A stretch of 43,767 bases of DNA from Cupriavidus sp. 2SB. Its GTDB lineage: Bacteria > Pseudomonadota > Gammaproteobacteria > Burkholderiales > Burkholderiaceae. The notes beneath the pieces are model-generated. The model was not told the origin of the DNA. It was given only the letters and a program-made list of their open reading frames with translations, and did no database searches. Position numbers and translations under genes: made by a program. Below, in pieces: positions 16,529-23,618 of the stretch; positions within the stretch are counted from its first letter, which is position 1; every line of letters begins with the position of its first letter. The stretch spans positions 1 through 43,767 of the forward strand of contig NZ_SCMX01000060.1 of NCBI RefSeq assembly GCF_005503625.1. The letters are read 5' to 3'.

Positions 16529-18387
16529 TTGAGATTCCCCCGCTTGGCCCGATAGACGGCCTGCGCGACGCTATAGAGCGTGGCCCAGCGAGACCATGGA
16601 TGCAGGCAACTGGACTGATGTTCGTATCCTTGTTGCCTGAACGCCATGTGCACGCCCTTCGCACGGTTACCTGCCACGCCGGGAACCAGCCCGCGCCCTT
16701 GTGCCTCCGCAGAAGAGTGAGGAACCGTCCCGTCGCCTGGCACTACACCGTTGTCCTTCAGATAGCCATCCTTGCGACTCAGCGCGCGCGTCTCGTTCTG
16801 CACGCGTAGTGTCACGGTTTGCCCAGCGACCTGCAGCTTCATCTCCCCCTTGCCGTTATCGTAGTGCAGTGTTCCGGCCTTCAGTTGCTCGGCGGTGATG
16901 CCATCCGGGATGTCCCCTTGCCAGATCACCTTCCCGAATGCCAGCAGGTCGGCTTCCGCTTTGCTTTTTTCGCGGATTTCACCGCTTTCATTTGGCGCAA
17001 TCGCGCCGCTCCCAAATAGCGCATAGGTGTTGGGGTGATAGGCATTGGTCAATGCTCTGTGTCTTTTCCCAACCTGCTTCATTGTTTTGATGTAGTGCTC
17101 ATGGACACTGTCTTTGCAGTGGATACTATCGAGGTACTTCCTCACTACGCCAGCCGGATCCAGAATTCCCGGGGCGGGCAATAGCCCGTACCATGCACTG
17201 CTGGTGTAAAGATCGTTCACCGCAGTGGTCTCCGGCATTCGCAACCGCTCCCGCCCCGTTCGATCCACCACAATCCACCAGGGTTGACCGTTCATGTAAT
17301 CCGGCATCGGCGCCAACTCCATCGGCCCCTGTGCATAACTCGCAACGGCAACAAACTCCGCCGCGTCCCGGCCCATCAGGAACTGGTTGATCAGTCGTTC
17401 CAGGAAACTGTCACCTTCCGCCCCGGTGCGGAATCGTTTGGCAAACACCGGCGCGCCGGTTGCGGGCTGCACGCCGTGGACCACGCCGAGAATGTCTTCC
17501 GATCCACCGCATAGTGCCGAAGCCATGCGCGCCACTAACCCGCCCATCGAATGCGTGATGACGATGGCCTTGTCCGTGCGGTTCTCGCGGCAGATTTCCC
17601 GGATGCCCATGACGTGGAAGCGATTCCCGTCTTCATCCTCGAACTTCACCCCATCCAGTACATCCTTCGCCGACTGTTCATTCGACTGCAGGAAGTTGTA
17701 GCCAATCGCATAAACCGGATAGCGGTACTTCATGAAGGTCTTGAACACTTCCGAATCGGGCGTGAGCGCTTCGCCTTCACCAAATCCGCCGTACTCAGAG
17801 GGGTGCGTGCCCAGTATCGCCTTGAGTGCCGTGATCTCGCCGTCCTCGCTGCCGTGGATCCATTCGCCCTGTAGTACGCCGCGGTACATCGGTTTGTCGA
17901 GGGCAATTTGCAGCCATTCCAGCACGCGCTGATAGCTGGAACGGTGGACGGTGGCCCAGCCTCGGCGGCGCGCTTCGTCGGCGTCGAAGCCGAGTTTGTC
18001 GGGGTCGATGTCGATCAACGTGCCGCGCGGGTCCACCATGGCGGGCACCGGATCAAAGCGTTCGGCGCGGGTCTTCGCGCTCTGGAACCACCCGCTGATG
18101 ACCGTTGGCAGCCCGGCGATTTCTGCGACGATGCTGTCCGTGTTGGGCGGGTCCCACACCTCCTCGCCCGTATCCTTGTTCATCAGGATGCTGCCCATGA
18201 CGCCTGGCAGGAAGATCACCGGAATCGGCCTGCGCGGATCGATGAGAATTTCCTTGATGCGCGTGTCGCTGCTGGGTGTCAGTGCGACACGGACGATCTG
18301 GCCGCGGTCAGCCTCGAAGCGGGCCTGATAAACGACGATCTCGTCGTTATCCACGATGGGTGGGGTGAGTTTCGACCGATCGATCAT
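16525..18387 (-). CDS. T6SS lipase effector, Tle4-like alpha/beta hydrolase
   Basis: 620 residues without a signal peptide. After an N-terminal region of about 50 residues comes PVIFLPGVMGSIL, typical of LCAT/PGAP1-like lipases. The nucleophile Ser is at about 280 in ITHSMGGLVAR, then GVQPATGAP. The C-terminal region carries GDGTVPHSSA and GYEHQ, candidate acid and histidine positions. The elbow is THSMG rather than the textbook GxSxG. The immediate Tli4-like partner indicates a type VI secretion phospholipase of the Tle4 group, delivered to the periplasm of a rival cell. No vgrG, PAAR, hcp or adaptor lies in the window, so it is an orphan cargo cassette. The ATG at 18387 follows GAGGGGG. Confidence 0.82.
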   Translation of the reverse strand: MIDRSKLTPPIVDNDEIVVYQARFEADRGQIVRVALTPSSDTRIKEILIDPRRPIPVIFLPGVMGSILMNKDTGEEVWDPPNTDSIVAEIAGLPTVISGWFQSAKTRAERFDPVPAMVDPRGTLIDIDPDKLGFDADEARRRGWATVHRSSYQRVLEWLQIALDKPMYRGVLQGEWIHGSEDGEITALKAILGTHPSEYGGFGEGEALTPDSEVFKTFMKYRYPVYAIGYNFLQSNEQSAKDVLDGVKFEDEDGNRFHVMGIREICRENRTDKAIVITHSMGGLVARMASALCGGSEDILGVVHGVQPATGAPVFAKRFRTGAEGDSFLERLINQFLMGRDAAEFVAVASYAQGPMELAPMPDYMNGQPWWIVVDRTGRERLRMPETTAVNDLYTSSAWYGLLPAPGILDPAGVVRKYLDSIHCKDSVHEHYIKTMKQVGKRHRALTNAYHPNTYALFGSGAIAPNESGEIREKSKAEADLLAFGKVIWQGDIPDGITAEQLKAGTLHYDNGKGEMKLQVAGQTVTLRVQNETRALSRKDGYLKDNGVVPGDGTVPHSSAEAQGRGLVPGVAGNRAKGVHMAFRQQGYEHQSSCLHPWSRWATLYSVAQAVYRAKRGNLK

Positions 18388-18691
18388 GGTCGCCCCCTCT
18401 TTGCGCCACCGCTGCGCACCACCTCATGAGAATACGACTGCTGCTTTCCTGCTACCAACCGGAATCTATCTCCGACGCTTGTCATATCAGCTTCAATCCG
18501 AGCGTTGACGTGGACCTGCGCGCAGCACGTTATCCAGCTTTACGCAGCCTGAAAATCTCGGAACTGAGGTATTTGCAATGCGCTCGATGCAACGCAATCC
18601 ATGCGTTTGTGAACCTGACAATCTCGGCGTTTTGCGATGGCCGCGGCCATCGCGGTCTGCTACGCGCGAGGTCCGCCGCGTCCCATTTCTT
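18388..18691. other. Intergenic region upstream of the effector operon
   Basis: About 300 bases between the stop of the FAD oxidoreductase and the start of the lipase gene, both on the minus strand. No convincing coding frame or hairpin terminator is visible. The part near 18425-18500 is less GC-rich than the surroundings and is the natural place for the effector promoter, but no clear -35/-10 pair can be named. Confidence 0.5.
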
Positions 18692-20131
18692 TCACCGCCG
18701 CTCGTCGCGCGCGTGATACCAGTGATACAGCACCTGCTGCCCAAGGCGACGTACCGGGGCAAACCAGCGCGACTGCGGCAGGCCGATGTTATTGAACAGG
18801 AAGGGGTAGTCGAGTGCCGAGCGATAGATCGGCAGATCCAGATCCGCGCCGCGCTTGCCCGCGATGCGTTCCGCCAGCCGGCGCCCTGCGTGCGCGGAGA
18901 ACGATACGCCGTTGCCGCCATAGCCCAGCGCGTAGAACACGCTTTCGTGCGTATCGGGCTGCGCCACGCGCGGCATCATGTCGTGGCTGACATCGACCCA
19001 CCCCCACCACGAGTAGTCCACGTCGATCCCCTTCAGCGCGGGGAATTTCCGATGCAGGCCATCCACCAGCACCGCCATATGGCGCGGATTGGGCGCATCG
19101 GCACCGGTGATGGCGCTACGGCTGCCGATCTGGATGCGGCGATCCGGCAGCAGGCGGTAGTAGTAGCGCAATGTGCGCGTATCGGTGATGACCTGATGCG
19201 TGCGGAATCCCGTGGCCTCGATCTCGGCGTCGGTCAGTGGGCGCGTCACGAGCGAGTTGGACAGGATCGGCATCACCTTGGCATCCAGACTGGGATGCAG
19301 GCCGAAGCTCGTATAGCCGCCCGTGGCAAACCCCACGGCACGTGCGCGGACCACGCCGCCCGGTGTCTGCAGGTGATACACGCCGTCGCGCGCCGCGAAG
19401 CCCGTCACAGGACTGGCCGTATGGATCTTCGCGCCCAGCGCACGGGCGCGCCGATGATAGCCGTGAGCGAGCCTGAGCGGATGCACGCCGATACCATCGG
19501 GCTCGTGCTGCGCGCCGAAGCATTCGGCATCGCCAACATATTGCTCGCGCACTTCCTGTGCGCTCAGCATGCGGGCGTCGTATCCGAACACATCGCGCAT
19601 CACGCGGGTCTCGTTGCGCAGGAAATCGAGCTTGTGCTCGCGATGCGCGATGTAGAGGTGGCCGCCCGGTTGCGGCTCGCATTCGGGAATTTCCTCCACG
19701 AGACTGCGAAACGTTTCGAAGCCTTCGCGAATCTCGGCATCGAGCCGCAACGCGGTGGATTTCCCCCAACGCTCGATCCACTGCGAACGGTACAGCCGTC
19801 CGCTCGCGTTCTGCCCCTGCCCGCCGTTGCGACTGGTGCATCCCCACGCGGTGCGGTTCGCTTCGAGCACCACTGCGCGGATGCCATGTTCTCGTGCCAG
19901 GAACAGGGCCGTCGAAAGTCCGGTGAAGCCGGCGCCCACGATCACGACATCGGCATCGATATCGCCCTGCACGGGGCCATCGTCCGGCGGCGGCGCGCCA
20001 GCGGTATCCACCCAATACGTTGGCGCGTACTCGGTGCCGCGCCCCGGTGTACGGGCGACGAGCGGATCGTACCGGGGGTCATAGGGCGCGAGGGGAGCCG
20101 TGGCGTCGACCACGGGATCTTGCAAGGACAT
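18692..20131 (-). CDS. FAD-dependent amine oxidoreductase (PuuB/OrdL-like, DAO family)
   Basis: 479 residues of the D-amino-acid-oxidase (DAO) family. The dinucleotide fold begins at about 60 with VVIVGAGFTGLSTALFLA, followed by VLEAN and the TSRNGGQ segment; the C-terminal FAD contact is in YALGYGGNGVSFSAHAGR. The best-known relatives oxidise gamma-glutamylputrescine (PuuB) or other secondary amines to aldehydes with loss of amine and formation of hydrogen peroxide. The start at 20131 is chosen because AGGAG precedes it and the conserved region follows at once; the open frame to 20752 is non-coding extension. No glutamylputrescine ligase or other puu gene is near, so the substrate is open. 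Confidence 0.85.
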   Translation of the reverse strand: MSLQDPVVDATAPLAPYDPRYDPLVARTPGRGTEYAPTYWVDTAGAPPPDDGPVQGDIDADVVIVGAGFTGLSTALFLAREHGIRAVVLEANRTAWGCTSRNGGQGQNASGRLYRSQWIERWGKSTALRLDAEIREGFETFRSLVEEIPECEPQPGGHLYIAHREHKLDFLRNETRVMRDVFGYDARMLSAQEVREQYVGDAECFGAQHEPDGIGVHPLRLAHGYHRRARALGAKIHTASPVTGFAARDGVYHLQTPGGVVRARAVGFATGGYTSFGLHPSLDAKVMPILSNSLVTRPLTDAEIEATGFRTHQVITDTRTLRYYYRLLPDRRIQIGSRSAITGADAPNPRHMAVLVDGLHRKFPALKGIDVDYSWWGWVDVSHDMMPRVAQPDTHESVFYALGYGGNGVSFSAHAGRRLAERIAGKRGADLDLPIYRSALDYPFLFNNIGLPQSRWFAPVRRLGQQVLYHWYHARDERR

Positions 20132-20341
20132 GGCGGCGTACTCCTGCTGTAAGCATGGGCTGATCTTTGGCCAAGACATGTTGCACCGGGCGATCGGCAC
20201 ACGATGGAGCCAGACCTCCCCACCGATGGATCCACGCATGCATCTGGTCGCACGCCATGGCGCATCTGGACCCATGCCCACGCGGGGTGCCCCCATACGA
20301 TGTCGAACGTGCATTCTTCCTCTACGCAAACCGGTTACACC

Positions 20342-20734
20342 ATGCCCCTCGATACCAGTACTCACTACCTCGCCCTGCTCGATACCTTCTCCGCCGCCTG
20401 GAACCGCCACGACATCCACGCGCTGATGGCATGCATGACCGATGACTGCACCTTTCACGCGGTGGCTGGCGATGCCCTGCTCGGACGCAGCTTCATCGGC
20501 CGCGAAGCCGTGCAGGCAGGCTTCGCACTGGCGTGGGCAACCTGCCCCGATGCGAGCTGGCGCGACCCGGTTCATTTCGTTGCTGATGATCGTGGCGTCA
20601 CGGAGTCCACGTTCCGGGGCACGCGCGCCAGCGACGGCAAGCGCATCGAGGCGCGCATGGTCGACGTCTTCACGTTTCGCGACGGCAAGATCGCCGTGAA
20701 GAATGCCTATCGCAAGGACCGGCCCGCGCAATGA
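20342..20734 (+). CDS. NTF2-like / SnoaL-like small protein
   Basis: 130 residues with the cone-shaped NTF2-like fold pattern: an initial helix YLALLDTFSAAWNRHDIHAL (20 residues), then MACMTDDCTFHAVAG, the RSFIGREAVQAGFALAW helix and ending strands EARMVDVFTFRDGKIAVKNAYR. Members act as small-molecule isomerases, hydrolases or binding proteins; no catalytic set can be assigned here. The ATG at 20342 matches the usual start of the fold; an in-frame ATG at 20300 would add 14 residues, and neither has a clear ribosome binding site. It overlaps the EamA exporter gene by 4 bases, so the pair is co-translated, and it is divergent from the FAD oxidoreductase. Confidence 0.8.
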   Translation: MPLDTSTHYLALLDTFSAAWNRHDIHALMACMTDDCTFHAVAGDALLGRSFIGREAVQAGFALAWATCPDASWRDPVHFVADDRGVTESTFRGTRASDGKRIEARMVDVFTFRDGKIAVKNAYRKDRPAQ

Positions 20735-21666
20735 ACCGGACCTCAGCAGCAAGATCGGCCACCGCCACCACCTCGGCGATGTCCATGGCCGACCTCGCCG
20801 CCGCGATGACGGTCGTGGTGATCTGGGGTCTCAATTTCGTGGCGATGAAACTGGCGCTACGCGAGTTCACGCCCATGCAACTTGGCGCCGCCCGCTACGC
20901 ATTTGCCGCGATGCCGCTATTGCTGATGATTCGCCGCCCTGCGCTGCCTTTGCGATGGGTGGCGGCGTACGGCCTGCTGCAGGGACTCGGGCAGTTCGGC
21001 TTGCTGTTCATGGCATTGCGGCTCGGCATGACCGCCGGACTCGCCTCGGTGCTGATGCAGACGCAAGTCTTCTTCACCGCGTTGATGGCATTCGCCTTCC
21101 TTGGAGAAAGACTGAGCCGCCCCATGCTCGGCGGCCTGATCTTCGCGCTGGCGGGACTCGCCTGCTTCGGCATCGAAGTTGTTGGCGGTCGTGGCACAAG
21201 CGCCGATGTCACGCTGGCGGGACTGCTGCTGACCATCGGCGCGGCAGGCATGTGGGGCGCATCGAACATTCTTGCGCGCCATCTGCAGCGCCACTATCCC
21301 GACTACAACCCCATCCAGTTCGTGGTCTGGTCGAGCCTCGCACCTGTACTGCCATTCCTGCTGCTCACATGGCTGGTCGATGGACCCAGCGCGCAGCACC
21401 AGTGGATGGACGCATCGATCAGCGCCTGGGCCGGTGCGGCCTATCTGGGGTGGTTCGCCACGGTGATGGCGTACGGCCTGTGGACCGGCCTGCTCAAGCG
21501 CCATCCCGCCAACCAGGTTGCACCGTTCGGATTACTGGTGCCCGTGGTCGGCCTGCTGGCCGGCATGCTCCTGCTGCATGAATCGCTCTCGGGGTGGCAG
21601 TTGGCAGGCACTGCGTGGATTGCTGCGGCGCTGGTGATTATCTTGTTAGCGGCGCGGGGGCGGTAA
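20731..21666 (+). CDS. EamA/DMT-family inner membrane exporter
   Basis: 311 residues with ten predicted membrane helices in two EamA repeats (about 22-150 and 165-305). Characteristic segments are VVIWGLNFVAMKLAL, ALRLGMTAGLASVLMQTQVFF, FLGERLS and LLHESLSGWQLAG. Drug/metabolite-type exporters of this branch (EamA, YdcZ-like) export amino-acid derivatives or drugs. The first 20 residues are polar, and an alternative start at Met 17 or 19 would give a more usual N-terminus. Start and stop overlap with the NTF2-like gene (ATGA) indicates one transcription unit. The exported substrate is unknown. Confidence 0.87.
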   Translation: MNRTSAARSATATTSAMSMADLAAAMTVVVIWGLNFVAMKLALREFTPMQLGAARYAFAAMPLLLMIRRPALPLRWVAAYGLLQGLGQFGLLFMALRLGMTAGLASVLMQTQVFFTALMAFAFLGERLSRPMLGGLIFALAGLACFGIEVVGGRGTSADVTLAGLLLTIGAAGMWGASNILARHLQRHYPDYNPIQFVVWSSLAPVLPFLLLTWLVDGPSAQHQWMDASISAWAGAAYLGWFATVMAYGLWTGLLKRHPANQVAPFGLLVPVVGLLAGMLLLHESLSGWQLAGTAWIAAALVIILLAARGR

Positions 21667-21797
21667 AGGACGGATTGCCGACCTGCCGACTTGCCGGCCG
21701 ATGCCCGTCGATCCCAGGACCGCCACCAACCTATCGTTTACCCGATGCGCCACAAGCCGCTCGATGGCTCCCACGCCGGCGACACCTCAGGAATGTT

Positions 21798-21860
21798 TTG
21801 ATATATTACATACCACCGTGGCGCCGTGATGGTCCGCGGCGCTTGTTGATATGTGATGTA
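21798..21860. promoter_or_regulatory. Pair of imperfect direct repeats upstream of the deacetylase-like gene
   Basis: TTGATATATTACATA (21798-21812) and TTGATATGTGATGTA (21846-21860) match at 11 of 15 positions with the same orientation, 48 bases apart, in an AT-rich patch of an otherwise GC-rich gap. The second copy ends 35 bases before the start codon at 21895. They look like twin binding sites for a regulator; no regulator gene is adjacent. Confidence 0.45.
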
Positions 21861-21894
21861 GAGAAGTTGCCGGTTGAACCGAGGACAGCCGAAC

Positions 21895-22839
21895 ATGACA
21901 GCTACGATCATCTACACCCACGCGGCGTGTCTGGAACACCGCCCTGGTCCGCATCATCCGGAGTCTCCCGAACGTCTGAGAGCCGTAATCAGTGCGCTGC
22001 AAACACCGGACTTCGCTTCGCTGGCGTGGCGCGAAGCGCCGATGGGCACCGTCGAGCAGTTACGGATGATCCACGAGGCGGACTACATCGAAGAGATCGA
22101 GCAAAGCATTCCCGCTCATGGATACGTGCCACTCGACGCGGGCGATACCGTCATGTCGCCGGGTTCATGGGAAGCCGTGATGCGTTGCGTCGGCGCGGCG
22201 TGTGCGGGCGTGGATGCGGTGATGGACGGCCAGGCGCGCAACGTGTTTTGCGCAACGCGGCCGTGCGGCCACCACGCCGAACCGGCGAAGGCGATGGGCT
22301 TCTGCATTTTCAACCAGGCGGCCATCGCGGCAGCCTATGCGTATGAAGTCCACAAACTCGAACGCGTCGCCGTGGTCGATTTCGATGTGCATCATGGCAA
22401 TGGAACCCAGAATGCATTCTTCGATCGTCCGGAGCTGTTCTATGCGTCCAGCCACCAGTCGCCTTTCTATCCCGGTACGGGTGCGCGGTCCGAAACGGGT
22501 GTGAACCACAATATCGTCAACGTTCCGTTGCCTCGCGGCTGCGATTCCAGGCAATTCCGCGAAGCCATTTCCGCTCACGTATTGCCCGCGCTAACGGCGT
22601 TCGCTCCCGAAATCCTGATTCTCTCCACGGGATTCGACGCGCATCGCCTGGATCCCCTCGCAGGCATGAACCTCGAGGACGGCGACTTTGAGTGGATCAC
22701 CAGGGAATTGATGCAGATCGCGGACAAGACGTGCGATGGCCGCATCGTGTCGATCCTCGAAGGGGGGTATAGCCTGGACGCATTGGCCACGAGTACGGCG
22801 GCGCATGTCAGCGCCCTGATGCAAGCCGAAGCCGCGTGA
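21895..22839 (+). CDS. Histone deacetylase / acetylpolyamine amidohydrolase family enzyme
   Basis: 314 residues of the class II deacetylase-like arginase-fold family. Visible motifs: HRPGPHHPESPERL near the N-terminus, the tandem histidines in RPCGHHAEP, the zinc ligands Asp and His in DFDVHHGNGTQ, the further zinc Asp in STGFDAH, and the transition-state Tyr in EGGYSL. It is therefore expected to be a zinc deacetylase. Bacterial members act on acetylpolyamines, acetoin-utilisation targets or other acetyl-amides. The ATG at 21895 (after GAGGA) is preferred to a TTG at 21874. A PuuB-like oxidase and an exporter lie upstream, which would suit polyamine metabolism, but this is only contextual. 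Confidence 0.9.
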   Translation: MTATIIYTHAACLEHRPGPHHPESPERLRAVISALQTPDFASLAWREAPMGTVEQLRMIHEADYIEEIEQSIPAHGYVPLDAGDTVMSPGSWEAVMRCVGAACAGVDAVMDGQARNVFCATRPCGHHAEPAKAMGFCIFNQAAIAAAYAYEVHKLERVAVVDFDVHHGNGTQNAFFDRPELFYASSHQSPFYPGTGARSETGVNHNIVNVPLPRGCDSRQFREAISAHVLPALTAFAPEILILSTGFDAHRLDPLAGMNLEDGDFEWITRELMQIADKTCDGRIVSILEGGYSLDALATSTAAHVSALMQAEAA

Positions 22840-22867
22840 AGAATCTACACGCGATGGCTTGGCGTAC

Positions 22868-23266
22868 TCAGTCCCTGCAGTAGCCTTCACCGGTGCGAAC
22901 CGTCAAACAGTTCTTCTTGTCGGCGAGCCATTTCATGCCGGTCTCGGCGCCATTGGTCGCGCGAATGACCTCCCTGGTCCCGTCACGCTCGAACTCGATA
23001 CCGCCGTCGGCATACCGGCCCTCGAACTTGCGCGGACCATCCAGGTTCTGCACGGTGACGTCGTACTTGCCATGGCCGCCGGCCAGTTCGAGGAACGTGC
23101 CTTCCGGGCCGGTCCACTTTCCGAGCCATTCGTCAGTGCGCGGTGCACTGGCTGTCATTGGCGTGTTGTCCGCAGTCTTCTGAGAGGACGTGTTGCGGTC
23201 CGAGCATCCTGCGACGACTACGACGGCAACTAGCAATACGGCGAGGGAGAGAGCGGGTGTCTTCAT
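22868..23266 (-). CDS. Small lipoprotein of unknown function
   Basis: 132 residues with a short signal and lipobox VVVAGC (Cys about 21). The mature part (about 45-132) is a compact beta-rich domain with WLGKWTGPEGTFLEL, YDVTVQNLDGPRKFEGRY and a terminal GEGYCRD, resembling small lipocalin/META-like lipoproteins in outline only. No catalytic motif is evident. The ATG at 23266 begins the signal peptide; an in-frame ATG at 23290 would add eight residues. It is convergent with the deacetylase-like gene and overlaps by 4 bases the remnant of a glycosyltransferase gene upstream. Confidence 0.75.
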   Translation of the reverse strand: MKTPALSLAVLLVAVVVVAGCSDRNTSSQKTADNTPMTASAPRTDEWLGKWTGPEGTFLELAGGHGKYDVTVQNLDGPRKFEGRYADGGIEFERDGTREVIRATNGAETGMKWLADKKNCLTVRTGEGYCRD

Positions 23267-23376
23267 GGGTCGATTGACATGGAGGGGCATGCGCGGATAT
23301 GCGGGCGCACCGTGCGCAGACAACGCTCGATCACGGCGGCCTCGTTCTTGACGATCATCGACAGGCAGATTCGCAT
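23263..23376 (-). pseudogene. Glycosyltransferase family 2 gene start, truncated remnant
   Basis: The minus strand from 23376 reads MRICLSMIVKNEAAVIERCL and then RTVRPHI, the characteristic opening of family 2 glycosyltransferases (often those with tetratricopeptide repeats), where ...IDxWVIVDTGSxDGT should follow. Instead the sequence changes to RACPSMSIDP and stops at 23263, inside the next gene's start. Only about 28 of the several hundred residues of the enzyme remain, without the nucleotide-binding Asp motif, so it is a dead fragment. A REP-like hairpin lies 90 bases upstream, and deletion between repeats could explain the loss. Confidence 0.75.
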
Positions 23377-23464
23377 TCGATTTCGCTCTCCAGACGGACG
23401 ATATGAACCAGCATGGGCACGGCGCAACACCTTGCACATGCTACCAGTCGTCTGGCTTCGTCGA

Positions 23465-23483
23465 TCTCCCGCGCAGCGGGAGA
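23465..23483. repeat. REP-like hairpin repeat, copy 3 (shorter stem)
   Basis: TCTCCCGC pairs with GCGGGAGA around GCA, followed by GGGGAGAAAAC exactly as in copies 1 and 2. The left CCCC of the stem has been lost, so the copy is degenerate. It lies between the truncated glycosyltransferase start and the beta-propeller lipoprotein. Confidence 0.8.
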
Positions 23484-23618
23484 GGGGAGAAAACGTTGTC
23501 ACACGTTCTGGGGACATCCGGAATCCGTTCGTTCTGGTACTTTGCACGCCAAAGATGTCGGCCGCGTCGATGCATGGGCTGGCAGACCACATGACGATGG
23601 AACGGGGATGGGCGGCAG

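Noticed and set aside
20132..20752. N-terminal extension of the FAD oxidoreductase
   Set aside because: Family similarity and a good ribosome binding site place the start at 20131; the extension covers the NTF2-like gene on the other strand.
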